A program made the position numbers and the translations under genes. The notes beneath the pieces are model-generated. The model was not told the origin of the DNA. It saw only the letters and a program-made list of their open reading frames with translations, and did not search any database. From Ignisphaera cupida (GTDB lineage: Archaea; Thermoproteota; Thermoprotei_A; Sulfolobales; Ignisphaeraceae), in NCBI RefSeq assembly GCF_030186535.1, contig NZ_JASNVW010000003.1:213157-277156 (forward strand): 64,000 nt of DNA, given 5' to 3'. Below are positions 9,510 to 18,208 of the stretch, piece after piece; positions within the stretch are counted from its first letter, which is position 1, and each line of letters begins with the position of its first letter.

Positions 9510-9914
9510 CTACAAAACAACATCTATTTCAACAAAATCCCCATCAACAAGACCAAGTTTTTTCCTAATGTTTTCACTCGATATAAGCTCTACAATGTTA
9601 AGACCATGAACAGTTTTCATGGGTCTTACAACATATGCAACTATTTTGCTTGAGCTATTGATTTTGCCTACAAAGCTTTTCCATACATACACTGCTACTA
9701 GATGATTTTGAGGAGGATTTATTACCGCATATGGTTTTGAATTGAGAATAGTAGGCATTTTAAGTTCAGATTCTTTATTTAACTCAACATTTAATGTTCC
9801 TGGATATGGTTTAAACCCCAGTGCATCTTCAAAAGCTTTACTGTAAATCTCAACATACTTTCTTCCTTCTCCAACACCCTTAACAACAACACCTACAAGC
9901 TTAACAAAAACCAT
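9510..9914 (-). CDS. ribK: CTP-dependent riboflavin kinase (DUF120)
   Basis: 134 residues, matching archaeal RibK, which makes FMN from riboflavin with CTP instead of ATP. Recognisable motifs are GVVVKGVGEGRKYVEIY (nucleotide loop, residues 8-24), GFKPYPGTLNVEL (33-45), and the C-terminal PMKTVHGLNIVELIS. The active-site Asn sits in the PGTLNV turn. It is transcribed away from the phosphorylase at 9989 with a shared 74-base promoter gap. Confidence 0.9.
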   Translation of the reverse strand: MVFVKLVGVVVKGVGEGRKYVEIYSKAFEDALGFKPYPGTLNVELNKESELKMPTILNSKPYAVINPPQNHLVAVYVWKSFVGKINSSSKIVAYVVRPMKTVHGLNIVELISSENIRKKLGLVDGDFVEIDVVL

Positions 9915-9988
9915 TCTAATTCCTACACCTTATTTCTTTAGCCATACAAACACAAAACTTATATCTTTATACAAGTTCTCAATATTTA

Positions 9989-10723
9989 TTGGTGGAAAGA
10001 TTGATTGGACCTATACATATAAAGGCTAAGAAGGGAGATGTTGCGGAAAGAGTCATAGTTGCTGGTGACCCTGCAAGAGTTGAGCAAGTTTCTAAAATGC
10101 TTGAAAATCCTAGAGTTGTTAACACAAATAGGGGCTTTATAATATATACTGGAGCATATAAAGGTGTTCCAGTATCTGTTGCTGTTCATGGTGTTGGACA
10201 CCCATCATCTATGCTGGTTGTTGAAGAGCTTGCAATGCTTGGTGCAAAAGTTGTTATCAGATTTGGTACATGTGGAGCCATGGTGAAGGGCCTTAAAATA
10301 GGAGATATTGTTATACCAACAGCAGCTGCGTATTATCCTGGTGGAGCATTTTATCAATATTTAAAAGAGGCTGTTTGCACAGCTACAGCTCCTCATTTCG
10401 ATGTTTTGAAAACACTTGTTGAGGAAACTCAAAAAGCTGGTGTAAACTATGTTCTAGGACCTGTTGTAAGTAGTGATGCATTCTATGCTGAAGACCCAGA
10501 ATTTGTTAAGAAGTGGACTAGTAGAGGTATTGTAGCTGTTGAGATGGAGTGTGCAGGACTTTTCATGCTTGGTGCTATGAGGAATTTAAAAACAGGTGCT
10601 CTTCTAATGGTTAGCGACTCTCTTGTTGAGGAATTGGGGTTTGCATCAGCTGAAGAGCTTAGAGAATATGTTAACAGAGCTTCTAAAATAGTTCTAGAGG
10701 CTTTAATAAAGATTAGTGCATAG
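9989..10723 (+). CDS. 5'-methylthioadenosine / purine nucleoside phosphorylase
   Basis: 244-residue member of the PNP/UDP phosphorylase family, closely resembling the hexameric crenarchaeal MTA phosphorylase. Motifs: VIVAGDPARVEQVSKML (phosphate site), RFGTCGAM, GPVVSSDAFYAEDPEFVKKW, and the nucleoside-binding VEMECAGLF. It splits MTA or purine nucleosides with phosphate and so feeds methionine and nucleotide salvage; ribose 1-phosphate from such reactions can enter the RuBisCO III nucleotide pathway. TTG 9989 and GTG 9992 are both possible starts. Confidence 0.9.
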   Translation: MVERLIGPIHIKAKKGDVAERVIVAGDPARVEQVSKMLENPRVVNTNRGFIIYTGAYKGVPVSVAVHGVGHPSSMLVVEELAMLGAKVVIRFGTCGAMVKGLKIGDIVIPTAAAYYPGGAFYQYLKEAVCTATAPHFDVLKTLVEETQKAGVNYVLGPVVSSDAFYAEDPEFVKKWTSRGIVAVEMECAGLFMLGAMRNLKTGALLMVSDSLVEELGFASAEELREYVNRASKIVLEALIKISA

Positions 10724-10724
10724 C

Positions 10725-11048
10725 CTACACAATTCTCAAAAGAATATTACAACTTTTTAATATTTTATAAACAAGATCTACAACCTTAACAACATCAGCA
10801 GCCTTCTCTCCCTCAATGCTAATCTGAATAACAAAAACCGTTGGTCTACCAACAAATGGTGGTTGAGAAAACTGCCTCGAGGTCTCAACTGGACGCGTCT
10901 TAACCAAGACATTGTCAAAGTTGCATACAAACGATGCCTGAGATCCTGTGCAAAACCCGTGCAATTCTATACCTTCTCTCAGCTTCGATATACATACCTG
11001 TTCTTCTGGCAAACCCTGCAAAGATGCCTCTACAACAACACTAAACAA
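10725..11048 (-). CDS. Hypothetical protein, 107 residues
   Basis: Not recognised. It is a compact alpha/beta-looking protein with a TTG start, convergent with the phosphorylase (stops one base apart). The C-terminal half (VFVIQISIEGEKAADVVKVVDLVYKILK) reads like a beta strand followed by an amphipathic helix. A Pcc1-like fold was considered but no convincing motif is present. Base composition resembles the neighbours, which supports real coding. It marks the left border of the degraded island. Confidence 0.5.
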   Translation of the reverse strand: MFSVVVEASLQGLPEEQVCISKLREGIELHGFCTGSQASFVCNFDNVLVKTRPVETSRQFSQPPFVGRPTVFVIQISIEGEKAADVVKVVDLVYKILKSCNILLRIV

Positions 11049-11122
11049 TTTTAATCACACAAAACTTTCACTTTATTCTCAAAAATATTAGCTAATATAA
11101 AAACATTTTCTTGGCGATATTT

Positions 11123-11185
11123 TTGTGATTTTAGTGTCCAAGAGACGTTGGAAAGCTTGTTGACGTTATTACATCTGGTTCTAGA
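11123..11185 (+). pseudogene. Relic of the 5' end of a herA-like gene (second copy)
   Basis: Codon-by-codon alignment to the start of the intact HerA gene (15421 onward): CCA-AGA-GAC-GTT-GGA at 11138 reads PRDVG and continues KLVDVITSGSR, against PRNIGRLVGVITSGAR in the intact copy. Upstream, two codons that are TGG in the intact gene appear as TGA (11126) and TAG (11132). Similarity stops after 11185. It is therefore a decayed duplicate, not a functional gene. Confidence 0.7.
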
Positions 11186-11336
11186 ACTTGTGAAGACAAC
11201 GATACCAGAGCAAGATGTTTGGAAAGGCTTAAACAACACAACTATAAATATAGTCTTAAACAATACGCTTCTGGATGAATTTTGGTAAAGGCACCTAAGT
11301 CACAAAGAAAAATCGAATCTAAGTGTAGATGGTAAT

Positions 11337-11858
11337 GTGATAGTCGGCACCCCTGTTGGGGATATTGGCACACCCCTGAGGTGCTCAACAATCGTCAAAA
11401 CAAGGATGTTTCCAATAGAAAAAGATCTGAATAATGAGGTTGATCTAAGCGTCCTGGGCAAGATCATAGCTAAGAGCATAAGGGTTGAGCTAGTAAATGT
11501 AACACGCTCGGAGATGAGGCTAAAGATTGAGCTAACAGTGGAGAATCGGCTCAAAGCAATACTGCTCTACATCAAGGGGGTTGTGTTCAGCATTGAAACA
11601 GCAACTATACAGCTGGGCTATTGGGAGCAGAAGGCTGTAACCGGAGAAACAGATACACTAGTCTTCACAGCTACAATAGACAATTCGAAGACACCCAAGC
11701 TGTGGTACAATCACATAGGAAACAGAGAGAAAAACAGATATAGTAATCAAGGTGTGGTTCAAACAGAGGTGATGGGGAGAACCATTGAGATATTCAAAGA
11801 AATACCATTAGCAATAACCACAAAACTTGAAACAAACATATTCAAGTATAGAACTTGA
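11337..11858 (+). CDS. LEA14-like (WHy-type) protein, probably 5'-truncated
   Basis: 173 residues from a GTG. The stretch SIRVELVNVTRSEMRLKIEL, then VENRLKAILLYIKGVVFSI, resembles a WHy/LEA14 beta-sandwich. The second half (LVFTATIDNSKTPKLWYNHI and ITTKLETNIF) resembles archaeal two-domain LEA14-like proteins. The same frame continues upstream to a GTG at 11190 with plausible sequence (NNTTINIVLNNTLLDEFW) but is broken by TAA at 11286-11288. The original gene was therefore longer and this copy is damaged or re-started. A role in stress protection is only a family-level guess. Confidence 0.45.
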   Translation: MIVGTPVGDIGTPLRCSTIVKTRMFPIEKDLNNEVDLSVLGKIIAKSIRVELVNVTRSEMRLKIELTVENRLKAILLYIKGVVFSIETATIQLGYWEQKAVTGETDTLVFTATIDNSKTPKLWYNHIGNREKNRYSNQGVVQTEVMGRTIEIFKEIPLAITTKLETNIFKYRT

Positions 11859-12853
11859 GGATTAGGAACCTAGGTTTAGCAAATGCCTGTAACCTTCTGT
11901 AAACATTTTTCAATCACCTATTTTATCTCACATCATTGCCTTCATTTTCTTAGACTCAACATCTGCTAGAGAAGTACTTGGAATAGTCCAGAGGTTCCCA
12001 TATCCACCCCCACACCTGATTGTTATTGCATATGAGAATATACCAAGCGAATCACGATATTTACGTTGATTTTTACCCATATACACCAAGGCTTTAAGGC
12101 TGAACTATGTTAGGCATTAAGCGCGCCACTGCACCTATAACCTCTATACATATCTTCCTCTACCCCTTTCCACTGCTTCTTCGATTCTACCCCAACCTAA
12201 GGATTCTTGGCAGTGCCAATCCATAGTTAGCTGCATGCCCAGCTAGAAAACTTCTCAAAAGTCTAAAATGAAGCAAAAAGATTAATATAATAGTATAAAG
12301 GCCTTAGTACTCAATGTAGTTAATGTGGAGGTGTTGTAAATATCTTTGACACTGTTTTTATTCAATAGATAGCTTTATTAGTATAAAATCTCATTCCCTT
12401 AAATTTTATAAATATGTATGCAGCTCCCACCATAACTACTATAGACATTCTTGAGGATGTGGCTCTGGTTAACCCTGGTACACGGTATGCCATAGCTGAT
12501 GAACTAGTGGCTAATAGGCTAGGTTCAAGGCTTCAGAACTTATAGCCACCTAACCTCTTTCTCAAGACACGAAACCCCTTGCCACGAAGCCACAGCAAAG
12601 TCGATCACTGCTAAAGAGAAGACCACTCCATAGAGCTACACATGAGTTTGTAGATTTGCTGGGTATACACATGATTTAATTCCAAATTTATAGACGGGTA
12701 GCAGCCTTCTCCTAACCAGCGGTTTGAATAAATAAACAGGTTTTGTCCAAGGCCCTAACAACCATGATCATCATCGCAACAGCTGCTCCATTAACCATAT
12801 TTGCATAAATTTTTTAGCTCTACCGCCACAGACTCTATATACCGTAACTAATT
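11859..12853. other. Degraded 1-kb stretch with gene fragments only
   Basis: No intact gene of normal size. Two fragments read like protein. One runs from about 11900 to 12070 (plus strand) and contains IFLDSTSAREVLGIVQRF, then PYPPPHLIVIAYENIP; it lacks a start codon. The other is an ATG ORF of 43 codons at 12414-12545 containing DILEDVALVNPGTRYAIADE. Neither family is recognised. A TATA-like TCTATATACC (12832-12841) near the right end probably serves the membrane-protein gene that follows. Confidence 0.5.
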
Positions 12854-12889
12854 GTGAGCACATTGCAGTCGCCATCGAGGGAGAAGAAG

Positions 12890-13327
12890 ATGAAGTTAAG
12901 GATTTCGGCTACAGGCCTGGTTCTTCTCCTCTACATTATGTTTTGGATAGTTTTTTTAAGCTACAATGAGAGGCTTGTAATACGTGCTATAGATTCTATT
13001 GGCACTGCAAATGCCCTCATACTATCGACAATTCTGCTTATACTCAACGCATATGTGCAAGGAAAGCTCCTATTGCTTTACCAAAATCACTTGATAAGCC
13101 TTGGGTCATATGCTGTAGCATCATTTCCTGTAGCTCTTGTATGGGTACTTTCATTTTATGTACTTCCAAGAGCTGTGGCAAAGATTCTAAACATCGACAT
13201 CACATTTGCCGTGATAATAATCTCGCGGATAATCACTGTGTCAGCTCTTATTATAGCTATTACATTTCTGATAAAAAGATTCACACAGCAAAAACGAAAG
13301 CCAGTGGCAAATGGTCTAGCCAGCTGA
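12890..13327 (+). CDS. Four-helix membrane protein of unknown function
   Basis: About 145 residues with four hydrophobic segments (GLVLLLYIMFWIVFLS, ALILSTILLILNAYV, SYAVASFPVALVWVLSFYVL, IITVSALIIAITFLI) and a basic tail. ATG 12890 is chosen because AGGGAG lies 6 bases before it and because the TATA-like box at 12832-12841 would start transcription downstream of the alternative GTG at 12854. No family is recognised. It lies in the eroding island but is intact. Confidence 0.5.
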   Translation: MKLRISATGLVLLLYIMFWIVFLSYNERLVIRAIDSIGTANALILSTILLILNAYVQGKLLLLYQNHLISLGSYAVASFPVALVWVLSFYVLPRAVAKILNIDITFAVIIISRIITVSALIIAITFLIKRFTQQKRKPVANGLAS

Positions 13328-13494
13328 AAAAAGATGTGTGCATTAAGCAACAAACCCTCTACTAATAACTTTGCAGCAGAGGTTATCGCCGAAGGCTTGC
13401 AGCACTAGAGGTTGTAGCCTATTTGCCGCCATGGCTAAGGCGATGAAATTTTTGAGGTTTTGCAACACATGGGTTGCTGGGCTTGCATGTCTCT

Positions 13495-13704
13495 ATGGAA
13501 CCTCTTAGTAAATCTAGAAGCTTTGCCAGGGCATTTTTATGCTTCTCTATGTATGTAATAGCTGAGTTAGTTGCTGCTATACCTGGCTATCTACTTGTCT
13601 TCAGTGTTCTTCCAAGGTTCATCAGATATGCAGAGCCTTGGGGATATGAAGACTCTTTCCACTATATTTGCACATTTGTGGGAAGTGACAATGATATTGA
13701 TTGA
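13495..13704 (+). CDS. Short ORF with one membrane segment, possibly a remnant
   Basis: 69 codons from ATG 13495 (TTG 13474 is an alternative). The segment MYVIAELVAAIPGYLLVFSV could span a membrane, and the ORF ends in a hydrophilic tail. A second frame at 13571-13756 continues in a protein-like way (TLSTIFAHLWEVTMILIE), so this may be a frameshifted remnant. No family is recognised. Confidence 0.25.
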   Translation: MEPLSKSRSFARAFLCFSMYVIAELVAAIPGYLLVFSVLPRFIRYAEPWGYEDSFHYICTFVGSDNDID

Positions 13705-14140
13705 GACTAGGTCTAAGAGTAGACGCTGCCCCCGACTCCTCTTAAGGCTTAACTAAATCAGTTAGGGCACTTGGTGAGGCATTGTAAAGTGTAAAGGCTT
13801 TAGTTAGGTGGTGAAGTGAAATGGGGTTGTATTGACTCTAAATAGGGTGGAAATACCAAGTTTTCTTCAATGCACAGATGAGTTCACATATACCTAGGCA
13901 ATTGAATCTACCCAATCTTCGCTTCTACAGGTCCATGCAAATAGTAGACTAGGTTGTGGAGGATATGAAGAGTTGTAGAACCCTAAATAGCAAAACATTT
14001 ACTTGAGACTGTTTTCCCAATCTATTCTATATAGCCGTGGCAAGTAGAGGATGATACCCAATAGAAAGAGTGTGTAGCTGTGGAGGAAGCCTTACTAAGA
14101 TTTATTTAGAAGAATAGTTTTCAATGTAGGTAGTTGATAA
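13705..14140. other. Non-coding or decayed stretch before vapB
   Basis: No convincing gene. On the minus strand, around 13890-14010, fragments such as GSTTLHILHNLVYYLHGPVE read like protein but are cut by stops, suggesting another dead gene. The right end holds the vapB TATA-like AATTTTATG (14141-14149). Confidence 0.35.
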
Positions 14141-14164
14141 AATTTTATGTGACCTGTTTCTGTA

Positions 14165-14187
14165 ATGTATATACGGTGTATATACAT
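14165..14187. promoter_or_regulatory. Perfect palindromic operator in front of vapB
   Basis: ATGTATATAC (14165-14174), spacer GGT, then GTATATACAT (14178-14187): a perfect inverted repeat with 10-base arms. It starts 16 bases after the TATA-like AATTTTATG at 14141-14149 and overlaps the likely vapB ATG (14186). This is the expected place for autoregulation by the ribbon-helix-helix antitoxin. The symmetry is seen directly; the binding protein is inferred. Confidence 0.7.
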
Positions 14188-14419
14188 GGCTGAGATCTTT
14201 GCTGTTAGGGTTCCAAAGGAGGTTAGAGAGAAGATGAGGAGGTTTAGGAAGGTTAACTGGAGTGAGGTTGTGAAGGAAGCTATTTTGAATAAGCTGAGAG
14301 AGCTCGAGGAGTTGGAGAGGATGAGGAGAGCTGCTGAGGCTATGGATAGGATTAGAGAGGAGATGCTGAGGAGTTATGGTCCTAGCGACTATGATTCTGC
14401 TGATGAGATTATGAGGTGA
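14186..14419 (+). CDS. vapB: VapB-type ribbon-helix-helix antitoxin
   Basis: 77 residues starting MAEIFAVRVPKEVREKMRRF: a short beta strand, then two helices (NWSEVVKEAILNKL), then a long acidic/basic helix and a disordered tail for toxin binding. ATG 14186 is preferred over ATG 14165 because the upstream one lies inside the operator palindrome. The stop overlaps the vapC start (GTGA), the usual coupling. The antitoxin looks intact although its toxin is broken. Confidence 0.8.
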   Translation: MAEIFAVRVPKEVREKMRRFRKVNWSEVVKEAILNKLRELEELERMRRAAEAMDRIREEMLRSYGPSDYDSADEIMR

Positions 14420-14861
14420 AGGGAGAGAAAATAATTGTTGTTAATGCTAGTGTAGTTGTTAAGTGGTTTACACCCGAAAGATATTTCGAGAAAGCTGTAG
14501 AGCTTAGAGATATGCATTTAAAGGGCTTGGTTAGATTGATGGCTCCGAACCTCATACTATAGAAGTAGCTAATGCACTTAGATTCCATAAGGTATACAAG
14601 TTCTCTTCAAACCACATAATAGAAGCTGTCAAGGCTATCGCAGATCTAGGGATAGCAACAGAACCAGATGTCTATACATGGACTATAGCTGTAGAACTCT
14701 CACTCAAAACAGGCATCAGCATCTACGATGCTGTATACACATCACTAACCATAGACAGAAAAGCTCTTCTTGTGACAAGCGACGAAAAATTCTATAACAA
14801 ACTAAAAGACCTAGCCAATATTGTTCTATTGAGTGAGATAGATAACCACCTTCCCATCTAA
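14416..14861 (+). pseudogene. vapC: VapC PIN-domain toxin, frameshifted and with a catalytic change
   Basis: GTG 14416 overlaps the vapB stop. The first frame reads KIIVVNASVVVKWFTPERYF and continues to APNLIL, then hits TAG (14560-14562). One base is missing there: adding one restores EVANALRFHKVYKFSSNH and the rest of a PIN domain (ISIYDAVYTSLTIDRKALLV, then TSDEKFYNKL), up to TAA 14859-14861. In addition the first catalytic Asp (normally VVDAS) is Asn here (AAT). The toxin should be dead even if the frameshift were a sequencing error. Confidence 0.8.
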
Positions 14862-14970
14862 TGCTCTTTAGTCGAAGGGCCTAAGCATCACTACACCAAG
14901 CATGCAACAGCAGCTCTAAAAGATCTGAGAAAAGTCAGAATCTTTGTGGTAATAGCGTTTAATGAATATC
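14862..14970 (+). other. Short protein-like fragment after vapC
   Basis: One frame ending at TAG near 14970 reads KHHYTKHATAALKDLRKVRI followed by FVVIAFNEYP without a start codon. It looks like the tail of a lost gene. No family is recognised. Confidence 0.25.
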
Positions 14971-15018
14971 CATAGACTAGTTACATTTTCAACTGTAGGC
15001 ATATACTCATATCTGATA

Positions 15019-15345
15019 TCAATAGTAAAGCCTCTGACTCATCTTCCATTCAAATCGTCTTCGTATGCCATCTACATACCTTCTCTCAAAGAGAACAAGC
15101 CATGCGACAATGCGTTAAAGAAGTCTATAGCCTACTCCAAAACATTGGTGGGAGGTTCAACACCCTCTTTCCTGAAACTCTTCAACAGAAACTTTATTGA
15201 TCTATTCCTATCGAATCTCTCAACAATGACTTTATAAATGTATCTACCATATAGTGACCCGCTGGATCATCTAATTTGAGAAAGTTTCTAAGTATGTCAA
15301 TTTCAGAGCCTGCTACGATAAAAACTATGTTCTCTGGATTGTTCT
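15019..15345 (-). pseudogene. Remnant of an archaeal ATPase (PF01637-like)
   Basis: Minus-strand reading frames, pieced across frameshifts, give NPENIVFIVAGSEIDILRNF and FLKLDDPAGHYMVDTFIK, then VERFDRNRSIKFLLKSFRKE with EGVEPPTNVLE-stop-AIDFF, then RYVDGIRRRFEWKMSQ. The VAGSE step, the helix near SFRKEGVEPP and the final YVDGI segment match the second half of archaeal AAA-type ATPases often linked to mobile DNA. The N-terminal P-loop half is absent. At least two frameshifts and one in-frame stop are present. Confidence 0.6.
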
Positions 15346-15411
15346 ATAGGGTTACTTTCGCTTTACTCTCTCCTCAAAAATATTGTTTAAGAACAACTTT
15401 AGTCACGTGGG

Positions 15412-16986
15412 TTGAAATCTTTGTGGAGCTGGAATCCAAGGAATATCGGTAGGCTTGTAGGTGTTATCACATCTGGTGCAAGATCATCGATAGCACCTGT
15501 GAGAATTTCTAGAGAGGCAATGGACTATGTGAAGGATGAGATGCTGGCTGTGGTTGACGACTTTATCGAGGGCAGGAGGTTCCTCGGAGTGTTTAAGAGT
15601 AGCACTAAAAAGGATCTTGCTATAGATGTAAATGTTCTTCCAACAGTTTTCGATCCCGAGAAAAGCCACAGCTTCTCAGCACCCCTTATGCACAGCTATG
15701 TTGAGATCATTGGTGAGATAAACCCTGGTGGTGGGGTGTCCCTCAGCTTTGCGATACCGAGGCCTGGGAGCAATGTATACACGGTTGATAGAGGTGATGC
15801 ACTATCAAATATACTAAAACTTCCCCAGGGCCTCTTCATAGGCTATCACAAATTCGCTAATCTAGAGATAAATGTTAATCCAATTGCCTTGGACTACCAC
15901 ATAGCTGTTTTGGGTGCTACTGGATCTGGCAAATCTAGATTAGTGAAAGCAATTATCGAAGAGGTTTTGAGAAAGGTGCCAAACTACAAGGTAATCATAT
16001 TTGATCATACAGGTGTTGACTATGCCGATCTATCTAGATGGGTAGGCCTAGAAGATTTGGTTACAGTTATAGACTCGTCGAAGATAGTTCTAGACCCCGA
16101 TATCATAACCGAGATTCTTTCTGATCAAATGGGTCTAAAAAAATCTGATCAACAAGAATATGTCTATGGAGCAGTAATCGAATATATTAGAAGTGTCGTT
16201 GAGGAGCAAGCTAATTCTACACGTCTACCAATAAAGATGAGGAGCACTGGAAAAAGAGATGAGGACACGGATGTCGAAGAGATTCTGAGGAGATATAAAG
16301 AGCTTAGCTCAAAGGGGCTGTTTAAATGGAGCTTTAGCCAGTTTGTTAAAGTCCTCAGCGACTATCTTTTATCTCTGAGTGCTAGGAAACAAACCATTGA
16401 GAAGCTTCAGCTACTGCTATACACAAGGGTTGGGAGAGGCTTCTTCGAGCAGAACCTCTCTAGAAGATCTATTGTGATTGACGATGTTGTCAGAGATTTT
16501 CTTGGTGGCAATGGTAGAAGAGTTATAATAGTTGATTTGTCTACAGAGATAGAGTATGGAGCTAAGAACGCAATTGTGCACCAATTTATTAGGAGAATAT
16601 GGGAACACATTCTATACAGAAGAAGTAAAGCTAATTTAGTGGCTGTAGTTGACGAGGCACACAACTATTGCTGTGCATATGGATGCGACCCTGCAAAAGA
16701 TATTATTGCTAAGACCAGTAGAGAGGGTAGGAAATGGGGATTTGGACTAATTCTATCCTCGCAAAGGGTAATAGATCTTGCACCAGAGATTAGGGGGAAC
16801 ATAAACACTGTTTTCTTCTCAAGGATGCAAACATCTGGAGACTATAACGAGTTGAGGAATTGGCTAGAGGGTGTAGAGTATATGGAGTATACACTTCCAC
16901 TTCTATCACCAAGGGAATTCTTCTTCACGGGCCTGGGCAACCTACTTAGAAGACCACTTCTGGTGAGGGTCAGAGATGTTTCATGA
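15412..16986 (+). CDS. herA: HerA-family DNA translocase/helicase
   Basis: 524-residue HerA/FtsK-like ATPase, expected to form a hexamer that pumps DNA for the NurA nuclease during end resection. It has an N-terminal HAS-barrel-like region (PRNIGRLVGVITSGARSS). Walker A is GATGSGKS (residues 168-175) and Walker B is LVAVVDEAHNY (about 408-418); a late segment FGLILSSQRVIDLAPEIRGN matches the family's sensor region. The start is TTG 15412, or TTG 15421. It overlaps nurA by 11 bases. No mre11 or rad50 is nearby, so this may be an island-borne second copy. Confidence 0.88.
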   Translation: MKSLWSWNPRNIGRLVGVITSGARSSIAPVRISREAMDYVKDEMLAVVDDFIEGRRFLGVFKSSTKKDLAIDVNVLPTVFDPEKSHSFSAPLMHSYVEIIGEINPGGGVSLSFAIPRPGSNVYTVDRGDALSNILKLPQGLFIGYHKFANLEINVNPIALDYHIAVLGATGSGKSRLVKAIIEEVLRKVPNYKVIIFDHTGVDYADLSRWVGLEDLVTVIDSSKIVLDPDIITEILSDQMGLKKSDQQEYVYGAVIEYIRSVVEEQANSTRLPIKMRSTGKRDEDTDVEEILRRYKELSSKGLFKWSFSQFVKVLSDYLLSLSARKQTIEKLQLLLYTRVGRGFFEQNLSRRSIVIDDVVRDFLGGNGRRVIIVDLSTEIEYGAKNAIVHQFIRRIWEHILYRRSKANLVAVVDEAHNYCCAYGCDPAKDIIAKTSREGRKWGFGLILSSQRVIDLAPEIRGNINTVFFSRMQTSGDYNELRNWLEGVEYMEYTLPLLSPREFFFTGLGNLLRRPLLVRVRDVS

Positions 16987-18208
16987 AGATGAGGAGGTTT
17001 CTGGGAGATCCATAGAGCTAACAGACGAGAATCCAGAGCTCACAACAGCTTTAGTTGAAGCTGCTAGAGACATTATAAACAAGGTCTATGCAAACTATGC
17101 AAAGCCTGCTCTAGAGAATAGAGATAGGATCAGAAGTATCCTAGAAATCAAGAGATTCTCTGGGTCTTTGGAGCAAGGCAGTAAAATAGTTATAGCTGTT
17201 GATAGTACTTGGAGCAAGCCTGTACTGGAGATAGTATCCGGGGTCTTTGGGGTTGTAGCCTCAGGATATGTTGTTGTTGGCCCTAGCGGCACCTCATCTT
17301 ATGAGATATGCAGAGTGGTGTCGCTTGTTGGAAATAGTGAAAAACATATTAATACTGCTATAGAGATCTCAGCAAAGATTATGGAGTATGATGCAGCTGC
17401 AAAGGCTTTGGATAAGCATAGTTATGCAGATATGGTTATGCTCGACGGATCTCTGTACTTCTCAACACGCCCATCTTTCTTCAAACCAGCTAGAGAGGTA
17501 CATGGGGATCCCCTGGAGAATGTTTCGAACATCGATGAACTTATTTCGATCAGCTCAGCAATGCTGCTAAAACTGTTTAACAAGGCCGATAAAGCTCATG
17601 TGCCTGTTGTTGGAGTTGTTAAAAGGGTTTCAAGCACGTTCATAGCATCTTATATCGAGAGATCAGACCCTGAGCTTGCTAACAGGCTGAGAAAATTAAA
17701 TGATAAGGTGATGCTCAGCTATGTTCTTGAGCCAGGAGAATACATTGTGATAAGCAGCTATCTAGACATCTTTAAGGAGCATTTAAACATTATGAAGAGA
17801 TTTTCAAAAGCGTTGAAACATAGAAGAATACAGGCAATATTGGATACAATTGAAATGTGTGTAAGCGAGGAAGCAGGGGAAGAGCTGAAGAAGCTATGCA
17901 ACGCAATGAAAGAAACAGCAATAATATTCTATAAACCGCCTAGCGACATGGTCTATCCCCAGGCTATAAGACTCGATGTCTACCCTAAATCGAGAATCGA
18001 TGAGATTGTGAAATATGTGATGCTTAACACATCTCAAAATGCTGTGCCAATACCGATAGACTATGCTGATAGATTTATACGCCTAGAGTCAACATCCATA
18101 AAAAGGCTTTACAGTCTCATACTAAATTATGGCATTAAAGAAAAAAGCAATGCATTAATAGCACTTGGGTTAACAAATCCACAAAAAAGCTATTTGTTTA
18201 TGCTCTGA
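16976..18208 (+). CDS. nurA: NurA-domain 5'-3' nuclease
   Basis: 410 residues. The catalytic Asp region IVIAVDSTWSKP (D76) and the second acidic motif DMVMLDGSLYFS (about 148-159) match NurA, which partners HerA to make 3' overhangs. The ATG overlaps the herA stop region, so the two are translationally coupled. The stop TGA (18206-18208) is the first bases of an inserted IS element; joining the flanks without the element would give CTG-TAA at the same position, so the protein length was barely affected. Confidence 0.85.
   Translation: MFHEDEEVSGRSIELTDENPELTTALVEAARDIINKVYANYAKPALENRDRIRSILEIKRFSGSLEQGSKIVIAVDSTWSKPVLEIVSGVFGVVASGYVVVGPSGTSSYEICRVVSLVGNSEKHINTAIEISAKIMEYDAAAKALDKHSYADMVMLDGSLYFSTRPSFFKPAREVHGDPLENVSNIDELISISSAMLLKLFNKADKAHVPVVGVVKRVSSTFIASYIERSDPELANRLRKLNDKVMLSYVLEPGEYIVISSYLDIFKEHLNIMKRFSKALKHRRIQAILDTIEMCVSEEAGEELKKLCNAMKETAIIFYKPPSDMVYPQAIRLDVYPKSRIDEIVKYVMLNTSQNAVPIPIDYADRFIRLESTSIKRLYSLILNYGIKEKSNALIALGLTNPQKSYLFML

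Noticed and set aside
10725..11048. Pcc1 (KEOPS) identity for the 107-residue protein
   Set aside because: Length is similar but none of the Pcc1 signature positions could be matched.
14962..15237. 91-codon plus-strand ORF after vapC
   Set aside because: The opposite strand carries the recognisable remnant of an archaeal ATPase, so this frame is its antisense shadow.
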